From assembly GCA_003856375.1 (NCBI GenBank), contig CP034120.1:310001-374000 (forward strand): DNA of 64,000 bases. Reading direction: 5' to 3'. A model generated the notes under the pieces. The model saw nothing but the letters and a program-made list of their open reading frames with translations. It was not told where the DNA came from and ran no database searches. The stretch comes from Glaciecola amylolytica. Its GTDB lineage: Bacteria; Bacteroidota; Bacteroidia; Flavobacteriales_D; Crocinitomicaceae. Positions 44,596-55,258 of this stretch are shown one piece after another; position 1 is the stretch's first letter; each line of letters begins with the position of its first letter. Position numbers and translations under genes: made by a program.

Positions 44596-45045
44596 ATGAA
44601 ACTAATCACACTTTGGTCAATTATCATCAAAATCTTCGGAGTTTACTTTGCGTACAGCGCCATCATGATGCTCATTTTTGGTTTGGCAGCATTTAATATG
44701 GATCATGTAGGTCCTGCCGGATTGGTTGTTTTTATTGTCGAGGCGATTTTTGCTTACCTGTTTTTGCTCCGAACAGATTTTGTTATTCAGCGGTTTCGCC
44801 TGGAAGAATCCATTCCAGAAAAGAGAATCGATGCAACTATTGAAAGTAGCAAAATTTTACAGATTGCGATTGCAGTTATTGGAATTTACTCTTTGACTCA
44901 AAGTATACCGGAGTTTTTTGGGAATTTAGAGATGTTTACGTCTAAGATCACATTGTTGTCGTTGTTGAAAGTAATTCTGGGTTTTCTGTTGGTGACTAAA
45001 AGTTCTGCGCTCGAGCGATGGGTTTCTGAACATCAGAGAAAGTAG
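44596..45045 (+). CDS. Small membrane protein of unknown function
   Basis: 149 residues with four predicted hydrophobic helices (about 5-30, 38-58, 88-108, 118-135) and short charged loops (RFRLEESIPEKRID). No recognised domain, no signal peptide cleavage site. Single gene with its own -7 box. A 6-bp ATAGCG/CGCTAT inverted repeat follows the stop. Confidence 0.7.
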   Translation: MKLITLWSIIIKIFGVYFAYSAIMMLIFGLAAFNMDHVGPAGLVVFIVEAIFAYLFLLRTDFVIQRFRLEESIPEKRIDATIESSKILQIAIAVIGIYSLTQSIPEFFGNLEMFTSKITLLSLLKVILGFLLVTKSSALERWVSEHQRK

Positions 45046-45079
45046 AAGATTAAGATAGCGCTCATTAAACGCTATTGCG

Positions 45080-45292
45080 ATGAAAAAGGCCGGGTTTTCT
45101 GTTTTCCCGAATCCTTCTGAGGGAAAGATAGAAATCAATGTGCCCGGAACAACACTAAAGGAGTTTAAAACGAATCTGACTTTAATGGAAATTGATTTAT
45201 CGGAATTGCCTTCTGGAACCTATTATCTGAATATTGAAAATTCGGATGGTAAGCAAGTCATCAAACCGATTCAATTTTCAGGAAGACGATAG
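45080..45292 (+). pseudogene. Orphan remnant of a T9SS sorting domain
   Basis: A 70-codon frame reads MKKAGFSVFPNPSEGKIEI, then LMEIDLSELPSGTYYLNIE and KQVIKPIQF: the first and last thirds of a type A T9SS sorting tail. The middle strand (the usual VxxxDxxGR part) is missing and there is no signal peptide or cargo, so it cannot be an exported protein by itself. The best reading is the decayed 3' end of a lost T9SS gene. A terminator still follows it. Confidence 0.65.
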
Positions 45293-45316
45293 AGAAAAAT
45301 GATTAAAAATTGTGGG

Positions 45317-45338
45317 CGGCTTTTTTGAGCCGTTTTTT
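45317..45338 (+). terminator. Rho-independent terminator
   Basis: CGGCT pairs with AGCCG around a 6-base loop, followed by six T. It separates the T9SS remnant from the ribosomal promoter. Confidence 0.7.
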
Positions 45339-45410
45339 CATTTTAAGTTTTCTCAATATTATTTCATCAACATTAATTTGTTCAAAAACAGCACTTTTTT
45401 AGCGAAACTC

Positions 45411-45440
45411 TTGCATTGTAAGTTTTTCTATCTATCTTTG
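45411..45440 (+). promoter_or_regulatory. Promoter of the str ribosomal operon
   Basis: TTG (-33) at 45411-45413, 19-bp spacer, TATCTTTG (-7) at 45433-45440: a near-ideal Bacteroidota promoter. Leader to rpsL is about 60 bases and AT-rich. Confidence 0.8.
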
Positions 45441-45504
45441 CACCCCTCAAAGTGTGTTCTTTGGGGAAAACTATATTTATTAATTATCAAAATTTGAGTA
45501 CTGT

Positions 45505-45885
45505 ATGCCAACTATACAACAGTTAGTGCGAAAGGGAAGGACTGCGGTAGTAAAGAAGTCAAAGTCAGCGGCTTTGGATTCTTGTCCGCAGCGCAAAGGA
45601 GTATGTGTACGTGTGTACACCACTACACCTAAGAAGCCGAACTCTGCAATGCGTAAAGTAGCGCGTGTTCGTCTTACCAACGGTAAAGAAGTGAATGCTT
45701 ACATCGGTGGTGAAGGTCACAACTTACAAGAACACTCCTTGGTTCTTGTGCGTGGTGGAAGGGTTAAAGATTTACCGGGGGTTCGTTACCACATCGTTCG
45801 TGGTGCGGAAGATACTGCAGGTGTTGAAGGCCGTTCACAACGTCGTTCTAAGTACGGAACAAAACGTCCAAAAGCTAAGAAATAA
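45505..45885 (+). CDS. rpsL: Ribosomal protein S12
   Basis: 126 residues, normal length. Decoding-centre protein of the 30S subunit. The conserved [18 protein letters not shown] and [13 protein letters not shown] loops are intact and carry the lysines whose mutation gives streptomycin resistance, so the protein looks wild type. First gene of the str operon, 15 bases before rpsG. Confidence 0.97.
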   Translation: MPTIQQLVRKGRTAVVKKSKSAALDSCPQRKGVCVRVYTTTPKKPNSAMRKVARVRLTNGKEVNAYIGGEGHNLQEHSLVLVRGGRVKDLPGVRYHIVRGAEDTAGVEGRSQRRSKYGTKRPKAKK

Positions 45886-45900
45886 TAAAACTTTGAAGAG

Positions 45901-46371
45901 ATGAGAAGAAGAAAAGCGAAAAAGATAGCCATACTCCCAGATCCAAAGTTTAATGACGTTGTAGTAACGAAATTCGTTAACAACTTAATGTATTCTGGTA
46001 AAAAGAATTTGGCATTTAAAATTTTCTACGATGCGTTAGAAATCGTAGACAAGAAATTAGAAGATCAAGAAGGATTGGAAGTGTTCAAAAAAGCATTGGA
46101 AAACGTAACTCCATCTGTGGAGGTTCGTTCCCGTCGTGTTGGTGGAGCTACTTTCCAGATCCCTACTCCGGTTCGTGAAGGACGTAAGCAATCATTAGCT
46201 ATGAAATGGTTGATTGGTTATGCTCGTAAACGTAATGAGAAGTCAATGGCAGGTAAACTTGCTTCAGAAATCATCGCTGCTTCGAAAGAAGAAGGTGCTG
46301 CTTTCAAGAAGAAAGAAGATACATTGCGAATGGCTGAAGCAAACAAGGCGTTTTCACATTTTAGATTCTAA
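45901..46371 (+). CDS. rpsG: Ribosomal protein S7
   Basis: 156 residues, normal length. Primary 16S rRNA-binding protein organising the 30S head; in E. coli it represses the str operon. Recognised by [34 protein letters not shown] and [11 protein letters not shown]. Ends three bases before fusA. Confidence 0.97.
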   Translation: MRRRKAKKIAILPDPKFNDVVVTKFVNNLMYSGKKNLAFKIFYDALEIVDKKLEDQEGLEVFKKALENVTPSVEVRSRRVGGATFQIPTPVREGRKQSLAMKWLIGYARKRNEKSMAGKLASEIIAASKEEGAAFKKKEDTLRMAEANKAFSHFRF

Positions 46372-46374
46372 GAA

Positions 46375-48480
46375 ATGGCAAGAGATCTTAAATACACAAG
46401 AAATATTGGTATCGCAGCTCACATTGATGCTGGGAAAACTACCACTACTGAACGTATTTTATACTACTCAGGTGTAAACCACAAAATTGGTGAGGTACAC
46501 GACGGTGGTGCTACAATGGACTGGATGGAGCAAGAGCAAGAGCGTGGTATTACCATTACTTCTGCTGCTACAACAGTAAATTGGAAATATAGAGGAGATA
46601 ATTACCATATCAATATCATTGATACCCCGGGACACGTTGACTTTACAGTTGAGGTGAATCGTTCGTTACGTGTATTGGATGGTTTGGTTTTCTTGTTTTC
46701 AGCAGTTGATGGTGTTGAGCCTCAATCTGAAACAAACTGGCGTTTGGCAAATAACTACAACGTTCCGCGTATCGGGTTTGTAAACAAAATGGACCGTCAG
46801 GGAGCTGACTTCCTGAATGTTTGTAACCAGGTAAAAGAAATGTTGGGTAGCCACGCTTTGCCATTGCAAATTAACATCGGTGACGAGGATAACTTCAAAG
46901 GAGTTGTTGACTTGATCAACTTTAAAGGAATCGTTTGGAACGAGGCTGACCAGGGAATGACTTTCCAGGAAGTTGAAATTCCTGCTGATATCGTTGACGA
47001 AGCAAGACGTCTTAGAAGCGAATTGTTGGAAGCAGTTGCTGAATTTGATGAAACTTTGATGGAGAAATTCTTCGAAGATGAGAATTCATTGACTGAAAGA
47101 GAGATTTTGAATGCATTACGTGCAGCTACAATCTCAGGAAAAGTAGTTCCGATGATGTGTGGTTCATCTTTCAAAAACAAAGGTGTACAAGCAATGTTGG
47201 ATATGGTAATGGAAATTCTTCCTTCACCTTTGGATAACGGTTCTATTGTTGGAACTAACCCAAAGACTGATGAAGAAGAAGTTCGTTTGCCGTCTTACGA
47301 TGCTCCGTTTGCTGCATTGGCGTTTAAAATTGCAACTGACCCATTCGTAGGTCGTTTGTGTTTTATCCGTGCTTACTCAGGTAAATTACCTGCTGGATCT
47401 TACGTTTACAATACTCGTTCTAATAACAAAGAGCGTATCTCTCGTATCTTCCAGATGCACGCTAACAAGCAAAATCAAATTGATGAACTAGGTGCTGGAG
47501 ATATCGGTGCAGTAGTTGGATTTAAAGATATTCGTACAGGAGATACATTGTGTGCTGAAGGGCATCCGATCGTATTGGAATCTATGAATTTCCCTGATCC
47601 GGTTATCGGTATTGCAATTGAGCCTAAAACTCAGGCAGATGCTGACCGTTTATCAAATGGATTGAATAAATTGGCTGAAGAGGATCCGACGTTCCGTGTG
47701 AACACAGACGAGGAGTCAGGACAGACAATTATCTCAGGAATGGGTGAGTTACACTTGGATATTATCGTTGACCGCTTACGTCGTGAGTTTAAGGTTGAAG
47801 TAAACCAGGGAGCTCCTCAAGTAACATACCGTGAGGATATTACAGTTCCTGTTGAACACCGTGAGCAGTACAAAAAACAATCTGGTGGACGTGGTAAATT
47901 CGCGGACATTTTGGTTAAAATTTCTCCGCAAACGGATATCGAAAAAGTTGGTTTGGAATTCGTGAACAGCATTAAAGGTGGTAACATTCCTCGTGAATTT
48001 ATCCCTTCTGTTGAGAAAGGTTTCAAAGAATCTATGAAGAATGGAGTTTTAGCTGGATTCCCTGTTGAAGCAATGAAAGTAGAGTTGATTGATGGTTCAT
48101 TCCACGCGGTCGATTCAGATTCATTGTCGTTCGAGATGGCTGCTAAAATGGCTTACCGTCATGCACTTAAGAACTGTAAACCAATCTTGTTGGAGCCAAT
48201 CATGAAATTAGAAGTGATTTGTCCGGAAGAAAACATGGGTGACATCGTAGGTGACTTGAACCGTCGTCGTGGTATGATGAAAGGTATGGATGACAAAGCA
48301 GGAGGTAAAGTTGTTAAGGCTGACGTTCCTTTGTCTGAAATGTTCGGATACGTAACACAATTGCGTACGTTGTCTTCAGGACGTGCAACATCTTCAATGG
48401 AATTCTCGCATTACGCAGAAGCTCCTAAGAACGTTGCAGAAGAGGTTATAGCTAAAATCAACGGAAAAGTTTCCGCTTAA
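46375..48480 (+). CDS. fusA: Elongation factor G
   Basis: 701 residues, full length. GTPase driving ribosomal translocation. G1 [18 protein letters not shown]2 [12 protein letters not shown]3 [10 protein letters not shown]4 [10 protein letters not shown] are intact; domains II-V follow. No tuf gene follows fusA here; rpsJ comes next, as is usual in Bacteroidota. Confidence 0.97.
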   Translation: MARDLKYTRNIGIAAHIDAGKTTTTERILYYSGVNHKIGEVHDGGATMDWMEQEQERGITITSAATTVNWKYRGDNYHINIIDTPGHVDFTVEVNRSLRVLDGLVFLFSAVDGVEPQSETNWRLANNYNVPRIGFVNKMDRQGADFLNVCNQVKEMLGSHALPLQINIGDEDNFKGVVDLINFKGIVWNEADQGMTFQEVEIPADIVDEARRLRSELLEAVAEFDETLMEKFFEDENSLTEREILNALRAATISGKVVPMMCGSSFKNKGVQAMLDMVMEILPSPLDNGSIVGTNPKTDEEEVRLPSYDAPFAALAFKIATDPFVGRLCFIRAYSGKLPAGSYVYNTRSNNKERISRIFQMHANKQNQIDELGAGDIGAVVGFKDIRTGDTLCAEGHPIVLESMNFPDPVIGIAIEPKTQADADRLSNGLNKLAEEDPTFRVNTDEESGQTIISGMGELHLDIIVDRLRREFKVEVNQGAPQVTYREDITVPVEHREQYKKQSGGRGKFADILVKISPQTDIEKVGLEFVNSIKGGNIPREFIPSVEKGFKESMKNGVLAGFPVEAMKVELIDGSFHAVDSDSLSFEMAAKMAYRHALKNCKPILLEPIMKLEVICPEENMGDIVGDLNRRRGMMKGMDDKAGGKVVKADVPLSEMFGYVTQLRTLSSGRATSSMEFSHYAEAPKNVAEEVIAKINGKVSA

Positions 48481-48492
48481 TACAAACGAGTA

Positions 48493-48798
48493 ATGAGCCA
48501 AAAAATTAGAATTAAATTAAAGTCGTACGATCACAACTTGGTTGACAAATCGGCGGAAAAAATCGTTAAAACGGTTAAAGCAACAGGAGCAGTAGTTAGT
48601 GGTCCAATTCCACTTCCAACTCACAAACGTATTTACACGGTATTGCGTTCACCACACGTTAACAAAAAAGCGCGTGAGCAATTCGAATTGTGTTCTTACA
48701 AACGTTTGTTGGATATCTACAGTTCTTCTTCCAAGACTGTTGATGCGTTAATGAGATTAGAACTTCCTTCTGGAGTTGATGTAGAAATTAAAGTGTGA
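48493..48798 (+). CDS. rpsJ: Ribosomal protein S10
   Basis: 101 residues, normal length. 30S head protein, elsewhere also a transcription antitermination factor (NusE). Motifs [21 protein letters not shown] and [26 protein letters not shown]. Followed by a long hairpin instead of running straight into rplC. Confidence 0.97.
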   Translation: MSQKIRIKLKSYDHNLVDKSAEKIVKTVKATGAVVSGPIPLPTHKRIYTVLRSPHVNKKAREQFELCSYKRLLDIYSSSSKTVDALMRLELPSGVDVEIKV

Positions 48799-48805
48799 TG
48801 AAATA

Positions 48806-48843
48806 CTCAGTTGGGGCGAGAAATTTTTCGCCCCAACATTGAG
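48806..48843 (+). other. Long hairpin between rpsJ and rplC
   Basis: CTCAGTTGGGGCGA pairs with TCGCCCCAACATTGAG (one base unpaired) around an 8-base loop. The stem is as strong as a terminator's but has no T-run (ATTGAGATTTAC follows), so it fits an RNA-processing site, a leaky terminator or a regulatory element splitting the transcript. Confidence 0.7.
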
Positions 48844-48886
48844 ATTTACATCACTTTAATAATTTATAATTTATAATTAGTAAAGT

Positions 48887-49501
48887 ATGCCTGGAATTAT
48901 TGGTAAAAAAATCGGGATGACTAGCATCTACAGTGTCGAGGGTAAGGCAACACCATGCACAGTAATAGAAGCTGGTCCTTGTGTAGTGACTCAGGTTAAA
49001 ACACAAGATCGAGATGGGTACGAGGCAGTTCAATTAGGATTTGGAGAGCGTAAAGAAAGAAACACTCCAAATGCATTGAAAGGTCACTTTAAAAAAGCAA
49101 ACACGACACCAAAATCTAAATTGGTGGAGTTTAAAGGCTTTGACGGACTTAACCTTGGAGATGTTGTTGACGCAACAATGTTCGAAGAAGGAGAATTTGT
49201 TGGAATTGCTGGAACATCTAAAGGTAAAGGTTTCCAAGGGGTTGTAAAACGTCATGGTTTCGGTGGAGTTGGTCAATCAACACACGGTCAGCATAACCGT
49301 TTACGTGCTCCGGGTTCAATTGGTGCTTGTTCATATCCGGCACGTGTATTCAAAGGAATGCGCATGGCTGGACAAATGGGTAACAAACGCGTAACTGTAG
49401 AGAACTTGGAAGTATTGCGTATTTTGGCTGACAAAAATTTAATCGTAGTTAAGGGTTCTATTCCGGGACCTAAAGGTTCAACCGTAACAATTCAGAAATA
49501 A
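48887..49501 (+). CDS. rplC: Ribosomal protein L3
   Basis: 204 residues, normal length. Early-assembly 23S rRNA-binding protein near the peptidyl transferase centre; central loop [20 protein letters not shown] and [13 protein letters not shown] are diagnostic. It is preceded by an AATTTAT-type tandem tract (about 48857-48875). Stop and rplD start overlap as TAATG. Confidence 0.97.
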   Translation: MPGIIGKKIGMTSIYSVEGKATPCTVIEAGPCVVTQVKTQDRDGYEAVQLGFGERKERNTPNALKGHFKKANTTPKSKLVEFKGFDGLNLGDVVDATMFEEGEFVGIAGTSKGKGFQGVVKRHGFGGVGQSTHGQHNRLRAPGSIGACSYPARVFKGMRMAGQMGNKRVTVENLEVLRILADKNLIVVKGSIPGPKGSTVTIQK

Positions 49502-50127
49502 TGGAAGTAAAAGTAATTGATAGCAAAGGAAAGGCTACTTCCAAAAAGGTAACCTTGTCGGATGGAATTTTTGGAATCGAACCAAACGATCACGCAATTT
49601 ATTTAGATGTTAAGCAACATTTGGCGAATCGTCGTCAAGGAACGCACAAATCTAAAGAAAGAGCTGAGATCGCTGGATCTACCAGAAAACTGAAAAAACA
49701 AAAAGGTACGGGTGGTGCTCGTGCTGGTAGTGTTAAATCTGGTACACGTGTAGGTGGTGGACGTATTTTCGGACCACGCCCTCGTAACTACCACTTCAAG
49801 TTGAATATCAAGTTAAAGCGTTTGGCACGTAAATCTGCGTTCGCTTATAAAGCAAAATTGGATTCAATTTTAGTTGTGGAAGATGTAGCTATTGCAACAC
49901 CAAAAACAGCAGAATTCAAATCGATGTTATCGAACTTGAACTTGTTAAACGAGAAGGTGTTGATGATCGTTGGAGCTGGTAACGACAATGTTTACTTGTC
50001 TTCACGTAACTTACAACGCGTTAAAGTTGTATCTGCTGATTCCGTTAACACATACGATGTGTTGAACGCGAAGAAAGTTGTATTAACAGAAAGTTCAATC
50101 GAAGTAATCGAAAAGATTCTAAACTAA
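49501..50127 (+). CDS. rplD: Ribosomal protein L4
   Basis: 208 residues. Lines the exit tunnel with its extended loop (KKQKGTGGARAGSVKSGTRV, GGGRIFGPRPRNY). In E. coli it autoregulates the S10 operon. Coupled to rplC by a one-base overlap. Confidence 0.97.
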   Translation: MEVKVIDSKGKATSKKVTLSDGIFGIEPNDHAIYLDVKQHLANRRQGTHKSKERAEIAGSTRKLKKQKGTGGARAGSVKSGTRVGGGRIFGPRPRNYHFKLNIKLKRLARKSAFAYKAKLDSILVVEDVAIATPKTAEFKSMLSNLNLLNEKVLMIVGAGNDNVYLSSRNLQRVKVVSADSVNTYDVLNAKKVVLTESSIEVIEKILN

Positions 50128-50130
50128 TTG

Positions 50131-50427
50131 ATGATGAGCACAATTATCAAAAAGCCAATCATTACTGAAAAAGCAACTGCCGCTAATGATAACGGTAGCT
50201 TCGCTTTCGAAGTAGATCGCAAGGCGAATAAATTGGAAATTAAAAGCGCTGTCGAAAAGATGTACGGAGTTCACGTTGTGAATGTACGCACACTCACTTA
50301 TGGCGGTGGAAAATCCTCTACGAAATTTACGAATAGAGGTGTCGTTGAGCAAAAAAGTCGCGTATGGAAAAAAGCCATCGTAACTGTTGCCGAAGGAGAA
50401 ACGATTGATTTGTTTAATAATTTTTAA
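50131..50427 (+). CDS. rplW: Ribosomal protein L23
   Basis: 98 residues from ATG 50131; ATG 50134 is equally possible (one residue shorter), while the TTG at 50128 is less likely. Tunnel-exit protein that docks trigger factor and SRP. IIKKPIITEKAT, RKANKLEIKSAVEKMYGVHV are typical. Confidence 0.95.
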   Translation: MMSTIIKKPIITEKATAANDNGSFAFEVDRKANKLEIKSAVEKMYGVHVVNVRTLTYGGGKSSTKFTNRGVVEQKSRVWKKAIVTVAEGETIDLFNNF

Positions 50428-50437
50428 GTAAAAACTG

Positions 50438-51262
50438 ATGGGTCTTAGAAAATTTCAGCCTATTACTCCAGGGCAAAGACACAAGATCAACAGTACTTAT
50501 GCTGAAGTAACAACGAACGTTCCTGAAAAGAGCTTAGTTGCGAAGAAAAGCAAGTCTGGTGGTCGTAACAATGATGGTCGTATGACCATGCGCTACATCG
50601 GTGGTGGACACAAGCAAAAGTATCGTATTATTGACTTTAAACGCGAGAAGCACGGAGTGCCTGCGGTAGTTAAGACAATTGAATACGATCCAAACAGAAC
50701 TGCTCGTATCGCATTGCTTTATTATGTGGATGGAGAGAAACGTTATATCGTTGCTCCTGAAGGATTGAAAGTAGGTGATACTGTTGTCTCTGGTGCAGGT
50801 GCCGCTCCAAATGTTGGAAACGCATTATTTTTATCCGATGTTCCTCTTGGATCTGTGATCCATAACATTGAGTTGCAACCTGGAAAAGGTGGAGCAATTG
50901 CTCGTGGAGCAGGAACATATGCTCAATTGAACGCTCGTGATGGTCGCTTTGCGATTATCAAATTGCCTTCTGGTGAGACTCGTATGATTTTGACTACTTG
51001 TATGGCTACAATCGGAGCTGTATCGAATGGAGAACATTCATTAGTAGTTTCTGGTAAAGCTGGTCGCTCACGCTGGTTGGGTCGTCGTCCACGTGTACGT
51101 GGTGTTGTGATGAACCCGGTAGATCACCCGATGGGTGGTGGTGAAGGGCGTAACGCCGGTGGTCACCCTCGTTCTCGTAACGGTATGCCTGCTAAAGGAT
51201 ACAAGACGCGTTCGAAAAAGAAGTATTCAGATAAGTTTATCATCGAGAGAAGAAAGAAATAA
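50438..51262 (+). CDS. rplB: Ribosomal protein L2
   Basis: 274 residues, normal length. Needed for subunit association and peptidyl transfer. The catalytically important C-terminal block [20 protein letters not shown] with its conserved histidine is intact. Confidence 0.97.
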   Translation: MGLRKFQPITPGQRHKINSTYAEVTTNVPEKSLVAKKSKSGGRNNDGRMTMRYIGGGHKQKYRIIDFKREKHGVPAVVKTIEYDPNRTARIALLYYVDGEKRYIVAPEGLKVGDTVVSGAGAAPNVGNALFLSDVPLGSVIHNIELQPGKGGAIARGAGTYAQLNARDGRFAIIKLPSGETRMILTTCMATIGAVSNGEHSLVVSGKAGRSRWLGRRPRVRGVVMNPVDHPMGGGEGRNAGGHPRSRNGMPAKGYKTRSKKKYSDKFIIERRKK

Positions 51263-51265
51263 GGT

Positions 51266-51544
51266 ATGAGTCGTTCGTTGAAAAAACCACCTTTTGTACA
51301 CTATAAGTTGACAAAAAGAGTGGATGCAGCACAAGAAAGCGGAAGCAAGGCAGTAATCAAGACTTGGTCTCGCGCTTCTACAATCACACCTGACATGGTT
51401 GGGTTGACGTTTGCAGTGCATAACGGGAATAAGTTTATTCCTGTGTTTGTAACAGAAAACATGGTTGGTCACAAGTTAGGGGAATTTTCTCCTACACGTA
51501 ACTTCCGTGGGCATGGTGCTAACAAAAAGGATAAAAAAAGATAG
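51266..51544 (+). CDS. rpsS: Ribosomal protein S19
   Basis: 92 residues. 30S head protein near the A-site finger. [33 protein letters not shown] and [17 protein letters not shown] are diagnostic. Starts three bases after rplB. Confidence 0.97.
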   Translation: MSRSLKKPPFVHYKLTKRVDAAQESGSKAVIKTWSRASTITPDMVGLTFAVHNGNKFIPVFVTENMVGHKLGEFSPTRNFRGHGANKKDKKR

Positions 51545-51559
51545 TAAAATTCAAGTGAC

Positions 51560-51955
51560 ATGGGCGCTAGAAAGAAATTAAGAGCTGATCAGATCAAAGA
51601 AGAGAATAAGTCAATAGCTTTTGCTAAGTTGAACGATTCTCCGATTTCACCTCGTAAAATGAGATTAGTTGCAGATCTTGTACGTGGATTAGAAGTAAAC
51701 AAAGCTCTAAACATATTGCAACACAATGCGAAAGACGCATCGTTAAGTTTATCCAAGTTATTGCGTTCAGCAATTGCTAACTGGGAAGCTAAAAACGAAG
51801 GTAAGAGCATTGAGGATGAAAAATTAGTGGTGAAATCTATTGAAGTAGGTAGTGCTGGTATGTTGAAGCGTATTCAAACTGCACCTCAAGGTAGAGCTTA
51901 CCGAGTTCGTAAAAGATCAAACCACGTGACTATCGTTGTTGATGGTTCTAAATAA
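51560..51955 (+). CDS. rplV: Ribosomal protein L22
   Basis: 131 residues, about 15-20 longer than the E. coli protein because of an N-terminal extension ([18 protein letters not shown]). [20 protein letters not shown] and the tunnel hairpin [17 protein letters not shown] are present; the hairpin is the macrolide-sensitive region. Confidence 0.96.
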   Translation: MGARKKLRADQIKEENKSIAFAKLNDSPISPRKMRLVADLVRGLEVNKALNILQHNAKDASLSLSKLLRSAIANWEAKNEGKSIEDEKLVVKSIEVGSAGMLKRIQTAPQGRAYRVRKRSNHVTIVVDGSK

Positions 51956-51966
51956 TTGTAAAGGAA

Positions 51967-52722
51967 ATGGGACAAAAGACGAATCCAATTGGTAATAGAC
52001 TAGGTTTCATCCACGGATGGGAATCTAACTGGTACGGTGGAGATAATTACAAAGACAAAATCGTTGAAGACGATAAAATTCGTAAGTATCTGCACGCTCG
52101 TTTATCCAGAGCAAGTATTTCGAAAATCATCATCGAGCGTACCCTCAAGCTCGTTACTGTAACAATCAACACGGCTCGTCCGGGTGTGATTATCGGTAAA
52201 GGTGGTCAAGAAGTAGACAAACTGAAAGAAGAGTTAAAGAAATTGACGAAAAAAGAGATTCAGATCAATATCTTCGAAGTGAAACGTCCTGAATTGGATG
52301 CTCGCTTGGTAGCTGATGGAATCGCTCGTCAAATCGAAGCTCGTATTTCATTTCGTCGCGCAATCAAGATGTCTATCGGTTCAACCATGAGAATGGGTGC
52401 TGAAGGGATCAAAGTGAAAATTTCAGGTCGTTTGAATGGAGCTGAAATGGCTCGTTCAGAAATGTACAAAGATGGACGTACTCCGTTACATACGTTCAGA
52501 GCTGATATCGATTATGCAGTAGGTGAGGCATTGACTACTTACGGTTTGATCGGGATCAAAGTATGGATCTGCAAAGGTGAAGTTTACGGTCGTCGTGATC
52601 TTTCTCCAAATGTTGGAATGGCTGCTCAAGGAGCGAAAGGTGGTGCGCCATCTGGAGACCGCGACAGAGGAAACCGTCGTCCGGCAGGTGGAAAAGGTGG
52701 AAACAACCGTAAAAAGAAGTAA
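51967..52722 (+). CDS. rpsC: Ribosomal protein S3
   Basis: 251 residues. N-terminal type II KH domain with [13 protein letters not shown] and C-terminal S3 domain, forming the mRNA entry side of the 30S subunit. A Gly/Arg/Lys-rich tail of about 35 residues (from AAQGAKGG) extends past the core, a common variable feature. Confidence 0.97.
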   Translation: MGQKTNPIGNRLGFIHGWESNWYGGDNYKDKIVEDDKIRKYLHARLSRASISKIIIERTLKLVTVTINTARPGVIIGKGGQEVDKLKEELKKLTKKEIQINIFEVKRPELDARLVADGIARQIEARISFRRAIKMSIGSTMRMGAEGIKVKISGRLNGAEMARSEMYKDGRTPLHTFRADIDYAVGEALTTYGLIGIKVWICKGEVYGRRDLSPNVGMAAQGAKGGAPSGDRDRGNRRPAGGKGGNNRKKK

Positions 52723-52745
52723 AAACACATTAAAATTTTCAGAAG

Positions 52746-53174
52746 ATGTTATCTCCAAAGAGAACCAAATTTAGAAGAGTTCAAAAAGGTCGTAATCGTG
52801 GTGAAGCACAACGCGGAAGCACAATTGCATTCGGATCTTTTGGACTAAAAACATTGGAGCCAGGATGGATTACATCACGCCAGATCGAAGCTTCCCGTAT
52901 CGCAGTTACGCGTTACATGAAGCGTGAAGGTAAGGTGTGGATCCGTATCTTCCCTGACAAACCGATCACATCGAAGCCTGCAGAGGTTCGTATGGGTAAA
53001 GGTAAGGGAGCTCCTAGTCACTGGGTGGCAGTTGTTAGACCAGGTCGTATTATGTTCGAGGCAGACGGAGTACCTTATGAAGTTGCTAAGGAAGCACTTC
53101 GTTTAGCAGCTCAGAAACTTCCAGTGAAATGTAAGTTTATCGTGCGTAACGATTATGTTATACCAGGAAAATAA
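52746..53174 (+). CDS. rplP: Ribosomal protein L16
   Basis: 142 residues, normal length. Binds near the A-site tRNA elbow on the 50S subunit. [39 protein letters not shown] and [16 protein letters not shown] are diagnostic. Confidence 0.97.
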   Translation: MLSPKRTKFRRVQKGRNRGEAQRGSTIAFGSFGLKTLEPGWITSRQIEASRIAVTRYMKREGKVWIRIFPDKPITSKPAEVRMGKGKGAPSHWVAVVRPGRIMFEADGVPYEVAKEALRLAAQKLPVKCKFIVRNDYVIPGK

Positions 53175-53181
53175 TTGAAGC

Positions 53182-53376
53182 ATGAAAAAGGAAGATTTAA
53201 GTAAACTTTCAGTTGAAGATTTGAAGAAACAAATCGCAAGTGCAACAGAAGCGTTAGGGAAAATGAAAATCGGACATAAAGTTACTCCATTGGAGAACCC
53301 GATCGTAATTCGTAACAACCGCAAGGCAATTGCACGTTTGAATACTGAATTAACAAAACGTGAGAATCAAGCATAA
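53182..53376 (+). CDS. rpmC: Ribosomal protein L29
   Basis: 64 residues, normal length. Two-helix protein at the tunnel exit beside L23. [20 protein letters not shown] and [16 protein letters not shown] fit the family. Its stop forms TAATG with a possible upstream S17 start. Confidence 0.95.
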   Translation: MKKEDLSKLSVEDLKKQIASATEALGKMKIGHKVTPLENPIVIRNNRKAIARLNTELTKRENQA

Positions 53377-53402
53377 TGCTTGATTCGTTAAAGAAGCTTG
53401 AA

Positions 53403-53660
53403 ATGGAAAAGCGTAATTTAAGAAAAGAACGTATCGGGACTGTTACCAGCGATAAGATGGAAAAATCTATCGTAGTTTCTGTAGAAAGAAAAGTAAAACA
53501 CCCGAAATATGGTAAGTTCGTCAAAAAAACTACTAAATTTGTGGCCCACGATGAAAATAACGACTGTAACATTGGTGACACCGTTAAGATCATGGAGACT
53601 CGTCCCTTGTCTAAAAACAAGAATTGGAGATTAGTAGAAATTTTAGAAAGAGCTAAATAA
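53403..53660 (+). CDS. rpsQ: Ribosomal protein S17
   Basis: 85 residues from ATG 53403, which begins [12 protein letters not shown] as in related species. The frame is open to an ATG at 53376 that overlaps the rpmC stop (TAATG), as rplC/rplD and rplX/rplE do; that start would add nine residues. OB-fold rRNA-binding protein: [33 protein letters not shown]. Confidence 0.93.
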   Translation: MEKRNLRKERIGTVTSDKMEKSIVVSVERKVKHPKYGKFVKKTTKFVAHDENNDCNIGDTVKIMETRPLSKNKNWRLVEILERAK

Positions 53661-53672
53661 TAATTAGTTGCA

Positions 53673-54041
53673 ATGATACAACAAGAATCAAGACTTGCAG
53701 TTGCCGATAACTCCGGAGCAAAAGAGGTGTTATGTATCCGCGTATTAGGCGGTACAAAACGTCGTTATGCTTCTGTAGGAGATAAAATCGTCGTAGCTGT
53801 TAAGAGCGCAATGCCCTCTGGAGCCGTAAAAAAAGGATCGGTTGCCAAGGCGGTTGTTGTAAGAACACGTAAGGAGGTTCGCCGACCAGACGGTTCTTAC
53901 ATTCGTTTCGATGATAACGCTTGCGTTATCTTGAATCAGGCGGGGGAGATGAGAGGAACCCGTATTTTTGGACCAGTAGCTCGTGAGCTTCGTGAAAACA
54001 ATTACATGAAAATTGTTTCACTTGCTCCCGAAGTACTTTAA
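53673..54041 (+). CDS. rplN: Ribosomal protein L14
   Basis: 122 residues, normal length. Forms an intersubunit bridge. [20 protein letters not shown] at the N-terminus and [20 protein letters not shown] are nearly invariant in the family. Confidence 0.97.
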   Translation: MIQQESRLAVADNSGAKEVLCIRVLGGTKRRYASVGDKIVVAVKSAMPSGAVKKGSVAKAVVVRTRKEVRRPDGSYIRFDDNACVILNQAGEMRGTRIFGPVARELRENNYMKIVSLAPEVL

Positions 54042-54052
54042 TCAGTGAAGTC

Positions 54053-54370
54053 ATGCAAAAGAAATTACACATCAAAGTAGGCGACACTGTTAAAGTATTG
54101 AGCGGTGAGTCTAGAGGTCAAGAAGGAACAGTATTGACTATTGACAGAAACAAAGAACGTGCTACCGTTGGTGGAGTGAACATGGTGAAACGCCACACGA
54201 AACCAAGTGCGTCCGAGCCACAAGGCGGGATCGTCGAAAAAGAAGGAACTATTCATATTTCCAACTTAATGGTGGTTGTTAAAGGACAAGCTAGCCGCAT
54301 CGGACGTAAGGAAAATGCGAAAGGTAAATTAGTTCGTTATTCTAAAAAATCAGGAGAGGAGATCAAGTAA
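54053..54370 (+). CDS. rplX: Ribosomal protein L24
   Basis: 105 residues, normal length. Assembly initiator at the tunnel exit. KOW motif in [20 protein letters not shown], then [20 protein letters not shown]. Overlaps rplE by one base (TAATG). Confidence 0.97.
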   Translation: MQKKLHIKVGDTVKVLSGESRGQEGTVLTIDRNKERATVGGVNMVKRHTKPSASEPQGGIVEKEGTIHISNLMVVVKGQASRIGRKENAKGKLVRYSKKSGEEIK

Positions 54371-54921
54371 TGAGTTATTCACCAAGATTAAAAAAACAGT
54401 ACAGAGAGGAAATTATTCCTGCACTTACTGAGAAATTTGGGTACAAAACCATTATGCGTGTACCTAAGTTACAAAAGATCGTAATCAGCCAGGGATTGGG
54501 TGATGCGGTTGCTGATAAGAAAGTTGTTGACAATGCGATTGCAGATGTATCTCGTATCGCAGGTCAAAGAGCAGTAGCTACGATGTCTAAAAAAGACGTA
54601 TCGAACTTTAAATTACGTAAAGGAATGCCAATTGGTACTAAAGTGACTTTGCGTGGTGATAAAATGTACGATTTCTTAGATCGTTTTATTGCTGTAGCTT
54701 TACCACGTACTCGTGATTTCCGTGGAGTTAATCCAAAAGGATTTGACGGACGAGGTAACTTCAATTTAGGAGTTAAAGAGCATATCATTTTCCCTGAAAT
54801 CGATATCGATAAGGTAAGCAAGATTTTAGGAATGGATATCACTTTTGTTACATCAGCTGAAAGCGACGAAGAAGGAAGAGCATTGCTTGATGCATTCGGA
54901 TTCCCTTTCATTAAAAAATAA
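54370..54921 (+). CDS. rplE: Ribosomal protein L5
   Basis: 183 residues, normal length. Binds 5S rRNA and contacts the P-site t[41 protein letters not shown] and [20 protein letters not shown] are diagnostic. Confidence 0.97.
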   Translation: MSYSPRLKKQYREEIIPALTEKFGYKTIMRVPKLQKIVISQGLGDAVADKKVVDNAIADVSRIAGQRAVATMSKKDVSNFKLRKGMPIGTKVTLRGDKMYDFLDRFIAVALPRTRDFRGVNPKGFDGRGNFNLGVKEHIIFPEIDIDKVSKILGMDITFVTSAESDEEGRALLDAFGFPFIKK

Positions 54922-54925
54922 GAAG

Positions 54926-55195
54926 ATGGCTAAGGAATCAATGAAAGCGCGTGAGCGCAAAAGAGAAAAAATGGTAGCAAAATACGCAGCTAAAAGAGCT
55001 GAGTTGAAAGCTGCCGGAGATTGGGATGCATTACAACAATTGCCTGCGAACTCATCTAAGGTTCGTGTACACAATCGTTGTGGGTTGACTGGTCGTCCTC
55101 GTGGTTATATGCGTCAGTTCGGTGTTTCACGTGTTACTTTCCGTGAAATGGCATTGGCTGGTAAAATCCCGGGAGTTAAAAAAGCAAGTTGGTAA
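54926..55195 (+). CDS. rpsN: Ribosomal protein S14, zinc-free type
   Basis: 89 residues from ATG 54926, four bases after rplE; the frame opens inside rplE but the standard beginning [15 protein letters not shown] fixes the start. The C-terminal [20 protein letters not shown] has one cysteine only, so it is the zinc-independent (C-minus) form. Confidence 0.97.
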   Translation: MAKESMKARERKREKMVAKYAAKRAELKAAGDWDALQQLPANSSKVRVHNRCGLTGRPRGYMRQFGVSRVTFREMALAGKIPGVKKASW

Positions 55196-55200
55196 AAGTC

Positions 55201-55221
55201 TCCCGATAAAGGTTATCGGGA
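55201..55221 (+). other. Hairpin between rpsN and rpsH
   Basis: TCCCGATAA and TTATCGGGA are perfect 9-bp arms with a 3-base spacer, five bases after the rpsN stop; no T-run. Could be an RNA-processing or protein-binding site, or a short dispersed palindrome. Confidence 0.6.
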
Positions 55222-55258
55222 TTGAAACTCTACCGAGTAATTAATAAAAGAAAAGGAC

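Noticed and set aside
54564-54911. A 115-codon - strand frame within rplE
   Set aside because: Antisense to a highly conserved ribosomal gene; codon-bias artefact.
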